Part shown: positions 18,097 to 27,054 of the stretch, one piece after another
Layout: the number at the start of each line of letters is the position of its first letter
Numbering within the stretch: position 1 is the stretch's first letter
NCBI RefSeq assembly: GCF_003952665.1
Contig: NZ_CP017946.1
Location: 3,100,001 to 3,164,000 of the forward strand
Source: Bosea sp. Tri-49
GTDB lineage: Bacteria > Pseudomonadota > Alphaproteobacteria > Rhizobiales > Beijerinckiaceae
DNA length: 64,000 nucleotides
Direction of reading: 5' to 3'
Position numbers and translations under genes: made by a program
Notes under the pieces: model-generated
Seen by the model: only the letters and a program-made list of their open reading frames with translations
What the model was told of the DNA's origin: nothing
Databases searched by the model: none

Positions 18097-21000
18097 ATGG
18101 CGACCAGCCTGCCCTGGAGCGTCAAAGGCGTCGACCCGCGCACACGCGATGCGGCGAAGACTGCTGCACGCCGGGCCGGGATGACGCTTGGCGAATGGCT
18201 CGACAGCAAGATCCGCGAAGAGGCCGGCGAACCCGATGCCGTCGTCAACGAGGCGGAAGAGCAGGACATCGTCGCGCTGTCGGAGCGCCTTGCCCGCCTT
18301 TCCCAGGGTGGGATGCAGACGGCCGCGGCACCCCAGGCGGCCAATGCCAGGCCGGATATCGCGCGCGATCGCATGGACGCGTTCATCACCCAGGCGGCGA
18401 TGGCGGAGCGCCTGACGCGTGACAGCAATGCCAGGACAGCAAGCGCCCTCGACTCGATCGCCAAGTGGATGGAGCGCACCGAAAGCCGCCTGTCGCACGG
18501 CGAGCGCGCCACGGTCGAGCGGCAGGAACGCACCACCTCCGTGATCGCCGATTCCATCAAGGCGATGAGCGAGCGACTCGTCGAGATGGAGCGCCGGGCC
18601 GAGGAGGCCAGCCGCCGGCCGGTCGCGCAGCAGCCGCGTCCGGTGCTGAGCCGCGACGGTCTGGCCGCCGCCGTTTCCGATATCCGCTCGCGCCAGCGCA
18701 CCCTCGACGGCGACGCGCGCGCTGCCGCCTTCGACCGCCCGAGCCCTGCTGCGCCGTCGCTCGCGAGCCTGCGCGACGATTTGCGCCATCTCAGTGACCG
18801 GATCGCCCCAGTCCCCCAGCCTGCGCCGCGCGCCGAAGACCAGCGCGGCGCCTACCGGCCACTGGAGCGCGCGATCGGCGAGCTCGGCGCCCGGCTCGAT
18901 CGCTTCGACGGGCGTGACCGGCTCGATCCGGTCCTCAAGCCTTTGGCGCGGATTGAATCCGAAATCGGCCGGCTGGCCGAGACGCGTTCCAACGAAAGCT
19001 ACAACCGCTTCGAGCTGGAGATCGCCCATCTCGCCGCCAAGGTCGACGCGCTCGCCACGCGCGGCGGCGACCGGCAGACGGTGGCGCCGATCCTGCGCGA
19101 GATCGCCGAGCTGCGAGACATCGTCTCGGCGACCGACGGGCGCCGGCTCGACGATCTCTCGCTGCAGCTCAATGCGCTGACGTCGGATATCGGCCGCATG
19201 CGCGAGGACACGCGCGATCTGCATGGCCTGTCGCTGGCGATCGAGGATGTCCGCGAGACCTTGCATGCCGACCGCCTGCGCGAGCGCGCCGGCGACAGCG
19301 GCCCGCTGCTGGCCCTGTCGCGCCAGGTCGAAGCACTCGCCCAGAAGATCGATTCCCTGCCGGCGATGAAGACCTCCGTCATCGATGGCCAGGTCGACCA
19401 GTTGATCGCCCGTCTCGGCGAGCTCGACGCCAGCGGGCGCCCGGCGTCCAATGAGCTGGCCGAGCGCATCGAAGCCTTGGTGGCCAAGCTCGAACACCTG
19501 GCCGAAAGACCCCCGAGCCGGCTCGACGACCGGATCGAGGCACTGACCAGCCGTGTCGAGCAGCTCGCGGCTTCGAGCACCCTCGCCCACATGGTCGACG
19601 ATGGCGGAACCCCGCTGGCGCGGGTCGACATGCGGCCGGTCGAGGAGATGCTGCGCGGTCTTGCGACCAAGATCGACGAGGCTGGCCGGCCGGGCGCCGG
19701 TTCGGATTCCTTCGACGCGCTGGAACAGCAGATCGCGGGCCTGACGCGGCGCCTCGACGAGCAGGCGGCGACGCGCACGGCCGAGAGCGGCATCGAGCGG
19801 ACGCTGCAGGATCTCGTCGTCCATCTGCAGAGCATGCGCGAGGACACCGCCGTCACCGCCGAGCGCGCTGCGAGAGCTGCGATGGCCGATATGGCGCCGC
19901 CCCGCCTGTCCGAGCTCAGCGATCTCATGACCGGCCTGCGCGAGACCCATGTCTCGGCCGGGCGCGAGACGCAGGATGCGATCGGCGCCGTGCACCGGAC
20001 GCTGGAGACCATCATCGGCCGCCTCGGCGACCTCGAATCCGAGCTCGGCGTCGACCGCGGCCGGCGTGGCAGCGCAGCGGCGCCCCGGGCTCAGGCGGCC
20101 GCCGAGGCCGAAGACGCCAGGGCGCCTGCCCTCACCGCGCCGATGATGGCCGAGCGTTTCGCCGCCGAGCCACGGCTGCCGCGCACAGGCGGACTGGATC
20201 TGCCGCTGGAACCAGGCTCCGGCCGGCCGCGCCCCGATGCGCCCGCCCCGCAGGCCAATGATCCCCAGGCCGTGCGCCAGAGCCTGATCGCCGCGGCACG
20301 GCGCTCGGCCAAGGCCGCCAGCGAAGCAGCTTCCGCCAATCCGACCGCCACGGCCGAAGCGACCAAGCCCGGCAAGCCTGCCTCCCGCGGGCGCCTCAAA
20401 GAGATCATGGAGAAGCGCCGGCGGCCGCTGCTGCTCGGCCTCGCTGCACTCGTGCTCGCGATCGGTGCCGCGCAGGTCTTCTCCGGTGTCCAGCAGAGCG
20501 CCAAGAAGCAACTGGCGAACGAGAGCATCCAGACTGCCCCCTCCAAGGCCGCGCCCACCGAGACGCCGACGATCCAGCCGACGCCGCAGTCCGCCCCGGT
20601 CGAGCCTACGGCTCCGCCGGTAAAGGATCAGAATTCCGCCCTGCCACCGCTGCAGATCGGCACGACACCGGCACAGGCAGCCGCGTTCGCGCCTGTACCG
20701 ACCTTGCCGGCAGCGAGCCCAGAGACGCCGGCGGCCACGGTACCTTCCCTGGTCGCCGCGCTGCCTCTGCAGAGCCCGTCCGAGGCGACCGAGACCGTCA
20801 CCGGCATCGGCGATCTGCCGGCCGCACTTGGCAGCGCCGGCCTGCGCAAGGCCGCACTCGCGGGCGATGCGCGCGCCGTCTACCAGCTCGCTGCCCAGGC
20901 GGCGGACGGCCCAACCAATCGTGACCCGAAACTGGCGCTGCGCCTGTTCGAACGCGCCGCCGTCGCCGGCCTCACGCCCGCCCAGTTCCGCCTCGGCAAC

Positions 21001-21492
21001 ATGTTCGAGAAAGGCATCGGCACCAATCGCGACCCGGCTCTTGCCAAGGTCTGGTATGGCCGCGCCGCCGAACGCGGCAACGCCAAGGCGATGCACAATC
21101 TCGCGGTGCTCTATGCCGAGGGTGCCGGCGGCAAGCCGGACTACGCCACGGCGACCGAATGGTTCCGCCGCGCCGCCGAGCACGGCGTGCGCGACAGCCA
21201 GTACAACCTCGCCATCCTGCTCGGCCGCGGCCTCGGCGCGCCGGCCGATCTCGGCCAGTCCTATCGCTGGTTCGCGATCGCCGCCGCCCAGGGAGACGAG
21301 GATGCGGGACGCAAGCGCGACGAGGTGGCGGGCCGGCTGTCGGCGAGCGATCTCGCCGCGGCCAAGGCAGCGACAGAGAGCTGGAAGCCGAAGCCGCTGG
21401 AGGCGAACGCCAACGAGGTCACGCCACCGGCAAAGGGCTGGGACGAGCAGCCGGTCGCCGCCAAGAAGCCAGCGAAGCCCGGCCGCGGCTGA
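18097..21492 (+). CDS. PodJ-like polar localisation protein with coiled coil, one membrane helix and Sel1 repeats
   Basis: A 1131-residue protein. It opens with LPWSVKGVDPRTRDAAKTAA, the usual start of PodJ/PodJL-like proteins. Residues about 50-690 are charged helical coiled coil rich in repeated motifs such as RLDRFDGRDRLD. A basic stretch then precedes a single transmembrane helix near residue 790 (LLLGLAALVLAIGAAQVF). A proline/alanine/threonine-rich periplasmic linker leads to at least three Sel1-like repeats near residues 930-1075 (for example AKVWYGRAAERGNAKAMHNL). In Caulobacter, PodJ marks a cell pole and recruits development factors. The role here is inferred from architecture. Confidence 0.82.
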   Translation: MATSLPWSVKGVDPRTRDAAKTAARRAGMTLGEWLDSKIREEAGEPDAVVNEAEEQDIVALSERLARLSQGGMQTAAAPQAANARPDIARDRMDAFITQAAMAERLTRDSNARTASALDSIAKWMERTESRLSHGERATVERQERTTSVIADSIKAMSERLVEMERRAEEASRRPVAQQPRPVLSRDGLAAAVSDIRSRQRTLDGDARAAAFDRPSPAAPSLASLRDDLRHLSDRIAPVPQPAPRAEDQRGAYRPLERAIGELGARLDRFDGRDRLDPVLKPLARIESEIGRLAETRSNESYNRFELEIAHLAAKVDALATRGGDRQTVAPILREIAELRDIVSATDGRRLDDLSLQLNALTSDIGRMREDTRDLHGLSLAIEDVRETLHADRLRERAGDSGPLLALSRQVEALAQKIDSLPAMKTSVIDGQVDQLIARLGELDASGRPASNELAERIEALVAKLEHLAERPPSRLDDRIEALTSRVEQLAASSTLAHMVDDGGTPLARVDMRPVEEMLRGLATKIDEAGRPGAGSDSFDALEQQIAGLTRRLDEQAATRTAESGIERTLQDLVVHLQSMREDTAVTAERAARAAMADMAPPRLSELSDLMTGLRETHVSAGRETQDAIGAVHRTLETIIGRLGDLESELGVDRGRRGSAAAPRAQAAAEAEDARAPALTAPMMAERFAAEPRLPRTGGLDLPLEPGSGRPRPDAPAPQANDPQAVRQSLIAAARRSAKAASEAASANPTATAEATKPGKPASRGRLKEIMEKRRRPLLLGLAALVLAIGAAQVFSGVQQSAKKQLANESIQTAPSKAAPTETPTIQPTPQSAPVEPTAPPVKDQNSALPPLQIGTTPAQAAAFAPVPTLPAASPETPAATVPSLVAALPLQSPSEATETVTGIGDLPAALGSAGLRKAALAGDARAVYQLAAQAADGPTNRDPKLALRLFERAAVAGLTPAQFRLGNMFEKGIGTNRDPALAKVWYGRAAERGNAKAMHNLAVLYAEGAGGKPDYATATEWFRRAAEHGVRDSQYNLAILLGRGLGAPADLGQSYRWFAIAAAQGDEDAGRKRDEVAGRLSASDLAAAKAATESWKPKPLEANANEVTPPAKGWDEQPVAAKKPAKPGRG

Positions 21493-21647
21493 ACTGTCGT
21501 GGCGCATGCCGTTCGGCAGGCGCCCGAGAACTCCTCTGAGCTGCACAAATTGAAAAGGTTTCGGCTGTAGCGTCGCTCTTTCGACGCTGCAGCGCGTTCC
21601 GTTCGGCCTGAATTCGTGCCGGCATGGCAGATCGGGCACGTTCTCGT

Positions 21648-21672
21648 CGCAAAAGTGGTGTCCACTTCTGCG
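21648..21672. repeat. Hairpin of the AAAAGTGG-N3-CCACTTTT family
   Basis: CGCAAAAGTGG and CCACTTCTGCG surround TGT with one mismatch. A related, larger element occurs at 39856-39901. Palindromes of this type are scattered through rhizobial-type intergenic regions. It lies in the 227-base gap after the podJ-like gene, which holds no other feature I can support. Confidence 0.6.
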
Positions 21673-21719
21673 GACCATGCCTGGCGTGAAGGCGTCGACG
21701 GCGGACGGGGTTTGGAAGA

Positions 21720-22652
21720 GTGCAGATCTATCTCCCGATCGCGGAACTGCCGATCAGCGTTTTCCTCGTCCTTGGTCTGAGCGGCGCGGTCGGCTTCATC
21801 TCGGGTCTGTTCGGCGTCGGCGGCGGCTTCCTTTTGACGCCATTGCTGATCTTCCTCGACATTCCCCCGGCGGTCGCGGTCGCGACCGTGGCTGCCCAGG
21901 TCGCCGGCTCGTCGATGACCGGCGTTCTGACCTATTGGCGGCGCAATGCGCTCGACTTCAAGCTCGGCGGCATCCTGGTCGCGGGCGGTTTATTCGGCAC
22001 GATCATGGGCGTGCTGTTCTTCAACTCGATGCGGCGCCTCGGCCAACTCGAACTGGTCATCACCCTGTCCTATGTCACGCTCTTCACCTTGATTGGCGGG
22101 TTGATGCTGTTCGACGCGGTGCGCGCCGCGATGCGCGACCGGGCCGGCAAGCCGACACGGCTGCGGCGCGAGGCCGGCTCGCACCCGCCCTGGATGGGCA
22201 TGCCGTTGCGCATGCGTTTCCCGCGCTCGCAGCTCTATGCCAGCGCGATTCCGATCGCGGGCCTCGCGGTCATCATCGGCTTCATCGGCGCCGTGCTCGG
22301 TGTCGGCGGCGGCTTCATGCTTGTGCCGGCGCTGATCTACTTCTTCCGGATTCCGCCGGCGGTGGTGGTCGGCACCTCGCTGTTCCAGATCCTGGTCACC
22401 ATGTCCGGCGCGACGGTGCTGCACGCGGTCACCAATCAATCGGTCGACATCATCCTTGCCATGCTGCTGCTGGTCGGCGGCGTGATCGGCGCGCAGTTCG
22501 GCGGCCGGGCGGCGCGCAACCTCAACGTCTCGTCGTTCCGGTTGCTGCTGGCACTGCTGATCCTCTCGGTCGGCCTGCGCTTTGGGGTCGAGCTCTTCCT
22601 GCCGCCGAACGAGCCCTATTCGGTGGTCGTGCCGGAAGGAGCGCAGCGATGA
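21720..22652 (+). CDS. Sulfite exporter TauE/SafE-family membrane permease
   Basis: A 310-residue integral membrane protein with about eight hydrophobic segments in two homologous halves. Each half carries the family signature: GLFGVGGGFLLTPLLIFL near residue 32 and AVLGVGGGFMLVPALIYFF near residue 190. Members export sulfite, sulfoacetate or other anions. The start is GTG at 21720, preceded very closely by GGAAGA. The stop overlaps the next start (ATGA), so it is translationally coupled to the TIGR02186 gene. That pairing is commonly seen and suggests one complex. Confidence 0.9.
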   Translation: MQIYLPIAELPISVFLVLGLSGAVGFISGLFGVGGGFLLTPLLIFLDIPPAVAVATVAAQVAGSSMTGVLTYWRRNALDFKLGGILVAGGLFGTIMGVLFFNSMRRLGQLELVITLSYVTLFTLIGGLMLFDAVRAAMRDRAGKPTRLRREAGSHPPWMGMPLRMRFPRSQLYASAIPIAGLAVIIGFIGAVLGVGGGFMLVPALIYFFRIPPAVVVGTSLFQILVTMSGATVLHAVTNQSVDIILAMLLLVGGVIGAQFGGRAARNLNVSSFRLLLALLILSVGLRFGVELFLPPNEPYSVVVPEGAQR

Positions 22653-23419
22653 GACGCGCGGCGCTCGCCCTGACGACGGCCTGCCTGGCGGCGCTCGCCA
22701 GCGTACCGGTGAAAGCCGAGACGTTGATCGCAGCCCTGTCGACCCACCGGATCGCGATCGCCTCCAACTTCACCGGCGACCAGCTCGCCGTGTTCGGCCT
22801 GGTCGAGCGCGATGGCCGCTCCGTGGCGCGCGCCGACCCCCACGACATCGTCGTCACCGTGCGCGGACCGCAGCGCATGCTGATCGTGCGCGAGAAGGAG
22901 CGTGTCGGGCCAATCTGGATCAACCGCAGCCAGCGCCGCTTCCCGGACCGCTCGATCTATCTCTCCGTCGCGACCAACCGGCCGATCAAGGAGATCCTGT
23001 CGGAGGACGCAGCGCGACGCGACCGGATCGGCCTCGCCAACGCGCAACGCTCGCAGGCTGGCTTCGATTTCGACTTCGATATCGGCCGCTATCGAGATGC
23101 GCTGATCCGAACCCTCCAGGGCAAGCAGCTCTACTTGCTCGACGAGCGCGGTGTCACCTTCTTGTCGCCAGCCCTGTTCAGCTCGCAGATCAAGATCCCC
23201 GCGACGGCGCCGACCGGCCCTTACGAGGTCGAGATCCTGCTCTATGCCGGCGGTTCGGTGCTGGCGCGCCAGACCACCAATTTCGAAGTGGTGAAGACCG
23301 GCGCGGAACAGAGCATGGCGTCGGCGGCGCATGAGCGGCCTCTGCTCTATGGCCTGGCGACCGCTGTCCTCGCGCTGCTGTTCGGCTGGCTTGCGACCGT
23401 GATCTTCCGGCGCGACTAG
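22649..23419 (+). CDS. TIGR02186-family exported protein with C-terminal membrane anchor
   Basis: A 256-residue protein with a signal peptide (LALTTACLAALASVPVKA), an extracytoplasmic domain of about 200 residues (SNFTGDQLAVFGLVE near residue 37, then IVVTVRGPQ) and a C-terminal transmembrane helix near residue 228-250 (LYGLATAVLALLFGWLATVI). The family is known mainly as a partner gene of TauE/SafE permeases and has no assigned biochemistry. It overlaps the preceding permease gene by four bases, consistent with a subunit or accessory of the exporter. Confidence 0.85.
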   Translation: MRRAALALTTACLAALASVPVKAETLIAALSTHRIAIASNFTGDQLAVFGLVERDGRSVARADPHDIVVTVRGPQRMLIVREKERVGPIWINRSQRRFPDRSIYLSVATNRPIKEILSEDAARRDRIGLANAQRSQAGFDFDFDIGRYRDALIRTLQGKQLYLLDERGVTFLSPALFSSQIKIPATAPTGPYEVEILLYAGGSVLARQTTNFEVVKTGAEQSMASAAHERPLLYGLATAVLALLFGWLATVIFRRD

Positions 23420-23471
23420 AAACCGTTTTTACCGATCAAGATGATCCAACCTGATCGGATCCGGCTCTCGC

Positions 23472-24725
23472 TCAGCCGGTCAACATCTCATAGGCAAGGA
23501 AGGGCGCGATCGTGCCCTCAGTGACGCTCGTCAGGTCGTCGGCGAGCTCAACCAGCCCGTCGGTCTCGGTCAACGAGGTCAGCACGCCGGCCCCGTCCCG
23601 CGGGTGCTTCTGCGCCACCGCGATGCCATTGGCTCCCGGTACAAGCGTGACCCGCACATATTCGCGCCGCCCCGCCTTCTTCTTGTAGGGAAAGCCGAGC
23701 CTGACTGGCAGGCCATGCAGCCGCACTGGCGTCGTCCCCGACAAAAGCGCGATCACCGTCCGGGCGACGAAGGCGAAGGTGACGAAGACCGCGACGGGAT
23801 TGCCGGGCAGGCCGATGAAGGGCGTGCCGCTGACCAGCCCCATCGCGACGGGCCGGCCGGGCTTGATCGCCACGCGCCAGAAGGCGAGCTCGCCGGCGCG
23901 CTCCACCGCCGCCTTGACGTGATCCTCCTCGCCGGTCGAGACGCCGCCCGAGGTCAGGATCAGGTCGCAGTTTTCCGCCGCCTGGAGCAGCCGCGCGGCA
24001 AGGCTCTCAGGTTCGTCGCGCAGGATGCCGAGGTCGACGACCTCCGCCCCGACGCGCGCCACCATCGCGCGCAACAGGCTGCGATTGGCGTCGTAGATGC
24101 CGGCTGGCGGCAGGGCCGTGCCAGGCTCGTTGAGCTCGTCGCCGGTCGAGAAGATCGCCACGCGGACACGGCGGCGCACCACGACCTTAGTCAGGCCGAG
24201 CGCGGCGAGCAACGCCAGATCCTGCGGGCGCAGCCCCCGGCCGGCGGCGAGCGCGAGACTGCCGCGCCCGATATCCTCGCCAGCCGGGCGAGCATTGGCG
24301 CCGCGCTTCAGGCCAGCCGGGAGGACGACCGCGCCGCCCTCCGCTACGACGTCCTCCTGCATGAAGACCGTCTCGGCACCGGCAGGCATCGGCGCACCAG
24401 TGAAAACCCGCACCGCCATCCCTGTGGTCGTGACGCCAGCAGCGTCAACGCCAGCCGCGACCCGGCCCGACAGTGGCAGGCGTGTTTCTCCCGTTGCCGC
24501 CAGATCGGCAAAGCGGACCGCGTAACCGTCGACCGCCGAATTGGCGAAAGGCGGCAGATCGACCGGAGCAATCACATCCTGCGCCAGCACGCGCCCGTCG
24601 GCCTCGGAAAGCGGTATCGTCTCGATGCCGGCCACGGCCACGATGTGCCCAGCGGCGCGCTCGGCCGCCTGCTCGATCGTCAGCATCGGCCCGAAGGCGT
24701 CGGCATCCGCGCTGAGCTGCGCCAT
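23472..24725 (-). CDS. moeA: Molybdopterin molybdotransferase
   Basis: A 417-residue enzyme that inserts molybdate into adenylylated molybdopterin. Signature pieces are PPFANSAVDGYAVR near residue 57, VRVFTGAPMPAGAETV near residue 105, the ATP/MPT-binding block IFSTGDELNEPG with GIYDANRSLL, and ILTSGGVSTGEEDHVK near residue 250. The protein ends normally. It lies two bases after the mobB stop, so the two are one operon. The cofactor feeds the formate dehydrogenase encoded immediately upstream on the chromosome, separated from it by a terminator. Confidence 0.96.
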   Translation of the reverse strand: MAQLSADADAFGPMLTIEQAAERAAGHIVAVAGIETIPLSEADGRVLAQDVIAPVDLPPFANSAVDGYAVRFADLAATGETRLPLSGRVAAGVDAAGVTTTGMAVRVFTGAPMPAGAETVFMQEDVVAEGGAVVLPAGLKRGANARPAGEDIGRGSLALAAGRGLRPQDLALLAALGLTKVVVRRRVRVAIFSTGDELNEPGTALPPAGIYDANRSLLRAMVARVGAEVVDLGILRDEPESLAARLLQAAENCDLILTSGGVSTGEEDHVKAAVERAGELAFWRVAIKPGRPVAMGLVSGTPFIGLPGNPVAVFVTFAFVARTVIALLSGTTPVRLHGLPVRLGFPYKKKAGRREYVRVTLVPGANGIAVAQKHPRDGAGVLTSLTETDGLVELADDLTSVTEGTIAPFLAYEMLTG

Positions 24726-24727
24726 CG

Positions 24728-25258
24728 TCAGAGATCCCCTTTTGCCCGCGCCAGCACGGCATCGAGCGGCTGCGCCTCAGCGAACAGACAATCGGCGATG
24801 GCCGGGACATCGTCGAGCCCGATCACCGGCCGGCCGGCATTCGGAAAAGCGGTATCGCTGGCGATCGCGACAATGCTCGGGTCATCCGGATGCAGTGGCG
24901 GTTTGCCGTTGGCGGCGCGATAGACCTCAAGCTTGGCGTGCGGGTCGCGCTTGAAGCCCTCGACGATGACGAAATCGACGGGAGAGAGCCGCGCCAGCAG
25001 CTCCGGCAGCGTTGCCTCGGATTCGTCGCGTAATTCATGCAGCAGCGCCCAGCGCTTCGCCGACGAGATTAGCACCTCGGAGGCGCCGGCCTGCCGATGA
25101 GCCCAGGAATCCTTGCCGGGCGTGTCGAGGTCAAAGGCGTGATGGGCGTGCTTGATCGTCGAGACCGTGACGCCCCGGCGGTTGAACTCCGGGATCAGCC
25201 TGGTGAGGAGGGTCGTCTTGCCGGCCCCGCTCCAGCCCGCCAGTCCGATCACACGCAT
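24728..25258 (-). CDS. mobB: Molybdopterin-guanine dinucleotide biosynthesis adaptor protein MobB
   Basis: A 176-residue P-loop GTPase. Walker A is GLAGWSGAGKTTLLTRL at the N-terminus, and a conserved VIVEGFKRDPHAKLEVY stretch near residue 95 is diagnostic. MobB assists MobA in adding GMP to molybdopterin to make the bis-MGD cofactor used by formate dehydrogenase. ATG at 25258 was chosen because the family starts MRVIGLAG; another ATG at 25270 is possible. It heads the mobB-moeA operon. Confidence 0.93.
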   Translation of the reverse strand: MRVIGLAGWSGAGKTTLLTRLIPEFNRRGVTVSTIKHAHHAFDLDTPGKDSWAHRQAGASEVLISSAKRWALLHELRDESEATLPELLARLSPVDFVIVEGFKRDPHAKLEVYRAANGKPPLHPDDPSIVAIASDTAFPNAGRPVIGLDDVPAIADCLFAEAQPLDAVLARAKGDL

Positions 25259-25285
25259 CGACAAGGACATCCCCAAAAAGACAAA

Positions 25286-25308
25286 GCCGGGCGCAAGAGG
25301 CGCCCGGC
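25286..25308 (-). terminator. Terminator of the formate dehydrogenase operon
   Basis: GCCGGGCGC and GCGCCCGGC pair across AAGAG. On the minus strand the stem is followed by TTTGTCTTTTT. It lies 45 bases past the gamma-subunit stop and just before the mobB start. Confidence 0.85.
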
Positions 25309-25352
25309 AGTCATCGTGCAAATCGGTTCAGCCGGTCAAGCGCGGCGAAAGT

Positions 25353-26357
25353 TCACTCGGCCGGCTGCAGCTTGCCGCCGGTAACGTGCCCCTTGCGCAC
25401 CTCATCGGCGACCCAGAGCGAATGGTGCTCCTTGGCCCAGTTGAGGTCGACCTCTCCGGAGCCCATCGCGTCGAAGGCGCCCTCCATGCCGATCGTGCCG
25501 ATATAGATGTGGGCGAGGATCGCGGCGACCATCAGCACGCCGACGATGCCGTGGACCACGTTCCAGAACTGCAGGTCGAGCACGCCGCCGGCGGTTGCGG
25601 GGAAGAGCAGATAGATGCCGGAGACGCCAAGCGCCGCGCCGCCAAGCACAACCGTCCAGAACACGATCTTCTGGCCGCCATTGAAGCGCTTCGCCGGCGG
25701 GTGGGCCTTGCCGACGATGCCGCCGCCGGCCGCGAACCAGCGGACGTCGATCATGCCGGGTATGTTGTCCTTGATCCAGACCAGGAACATCAGGGCGATG
25801 CCGAGCATGAACGGCCAGGCGAGGTAGTTGTGCGCCCATTTCGCGACGATCGAGATGTTGGTGAACGCCTCCGGGCCGATCAGCGGCAGCAGCAGCGACT
25901 TGCCGAAAGTGACGTTGAGCCCGGACAGCGCCAGCACGATGAAGCAGGCGGCGGTCAGCCAGTGGACGAAGCGCTCGAAGCCGTTGAAGCGCGTCAGCGT
26001 CTGCCCGGACGGGCCGCCTTCGATCCGGATACGGCCACGGAAGAGATAGAAGGCGACCAGCAGGATCAGCATGCCGAGCACGGCGACCGCACCGATCCTG
26101 GTCATCGTGTTCTGATGGAAGACGCGCCATTCGCGCCCGGCTGGACGCTCGAGCGTCGCCGCCTTGGTGTCGGGGATCGTGATACGGCCTTGCAGCTCGG
26201 CGGAGGGGTTACCCTTCAGCGCGTCGAGGAACTGCTTCTCCTTGACCGAATCGGCGGTCGGATTGACCTGCTGGGCGGCGCCAGGCTGGGCGAAGCCGAC
26301 CGCGATGGCCAGCAGCAATGCCGCGACGAGGAAGTGGAGGTGAGCGCGGAGCGACAT
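25353..26357 (-). CDS. Formate dehydrogenase gamma subunit (membrane cytochrome b)
   Basis: A 334-residue subunit that passes electrons from the beta subunit to the quinone pool. It starts with a signal peptide (LHFLVAALLLAIAVGFAQ), then a periplasmic stretch of about 90 residues, then four transmembrane helices from about residue 100 to 300. Candidate heme-b histidines are in FERFVHWLTAACF, AKWAHNYLAW and VVHGIVGVLMVAAILAHIYI. The extra N-terminal helix and periplasmic region make it longer than E. coli FdnI (about 217 residues) and closer to Wolinella-type FdhC. ATG at 26357 follows AAAGGA. It is the last gene of the FDH operon. Confidence 0.93.
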   Translation of the reverse strand: MSLRAHLHFLVAALLLAIAVGFAQPGAAQQVNPTADSVKEKQFLDALKGNPSAELQGRITIPDTKAATLERPAGREWRVFHQNTMTRIGAVAVLGMLILLVAFYLFRGRIRIEGGPSGQTLTRFNGFERFVHWLTAACFIVLALSGLNVTFGKSLLLPLIGPEAFTNISIVAKWAHNYLAWPFMLGIALMFLVWIKDNIPGMIDVRWFAAGGGIVGKAHPPAKRFNGGQKIVFWTVVLGGAALGVSGIYLLFPATAGGVLDLQFWNVVHGIVGVLMVAAILAHIYIGTIGMEGAFDAMGSGEVDLNWAKEHHSLWVADEVRKGHVTGGKLQPAE

Positions 26358-26443
26358 TGCGGCATCCTTTCGCGAAGGCGGTATCTGACTGGGGAGGAAC
26401 GCACCCGACCTTTTCAGGCCGTGATGCGCCCCCCTCCCCCAGC

Positions 26444-27040
26444 TCAGATCGTGATGGTTTCCCGGTAGGCGGTCTGCCAGCCCCAGGCTCCCGAGCCGTA
26501 GCCGCGCTTGACCACGCGTTCCTTGTAGATCTGCGCGATCACCTCGCCGTCGCCGGCGAGCAGCGACTTGGTCGAGCACATCTCGGCGCAGAGCGGCAGC
26601 TTGCCCTCGGCGAGGCGATTCGAGCCGTATTTCTGGAACTCGGCCGGCGAGAGGTCGACCTCGGGGCCGCCGGAGCAATAGGTGCACTTGTCCATCTTGC
26701 CGCGCGAGCCGAAGTTGCTGACCTTCGGATATTGCGGAGCGCCGAACGGGCAGGCGTAGAAGCAATAGCCGCAGCCGATGCACAGATCCTTGTTGTGCAA
26801 CACCACGGCATCCGCCGTGGTGTAGAAGCAGTCGACCGGGCAGACCGCCGCGCAGGGCGCGTCCGTGCAATGCATGCAGGCCATCGAGACCGAGCGCTCG
26901 CCGGGCTTGCCGTCATTGATGGTGACGACGCGCCGGCGATTGATGCCCCAGGGCACGTCGTTCTCGTTCTTGCAGGCGGTGACGCAGGCGTTGCACTCGA
27001 TGCAGCGATCGGCGTCGCAGAGGAATTTCATCCGGGCCAT
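26444..27040 (-). CDS. Formate dehydrogenase beta subunit, four-cluster ferredoxin
   Basis: A 198-residue iron-sulfur subunit linking the catalytic subunit to cytochrome b. Cysteine groups are DRCIECNACVTACKNEN near residue 12, CMHCTDAPCAAVCPVDC near residue 55, LCIGCGYCFYACPFG near residue 86, and CTYC with LCAEMCSTKS further on, giving ligands for about four 4Fe-4S clusters. Unlike E. coli FdnH or FdoH (about 294-300 residues) it has no C-terminal transmembrane helix, so attachment must come from the gamma subunit. It lies 14 bases after the alpha-subunit stop. Confidence 0.95.
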   Translation of the reverse strand: MARMKFLCDADRCIECNACVTACKNENDVPWGINRRRVVTINDGKPGERSVSMACMHCTDAPCAAVCPVDCFYTTADAVVLHNKDLCIGCGYCFYACPFGAPQYPKVSNFGSRGKMDKCTYCSGGPEVDLSPAEFQKYGSNRLAEGKLPLCAEMCSTKSLLAGDGEVIAQIYKERVVKRGYGSGAWGWQTAYRETITI

Positions 27041-27054
27041 GGTTCAGTTCCTCC

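Noticed and set aside
17857..21678. A 1273-codon open frame on the minus strand opposite the podJ-like gene
   Set aside because: It is low-complexity Arg/Gly/Leu-rich sequence without family similarity, produced by GC-biased codon use; the plus strand has a coherent PodJ architecture.
23432..23458. Terminator between the TIGR02186 gene and moeA
   Set aside because: CCGATCA/TGATCGG pair across 13 bases, but the loop is long and no T-run follows in either direction.
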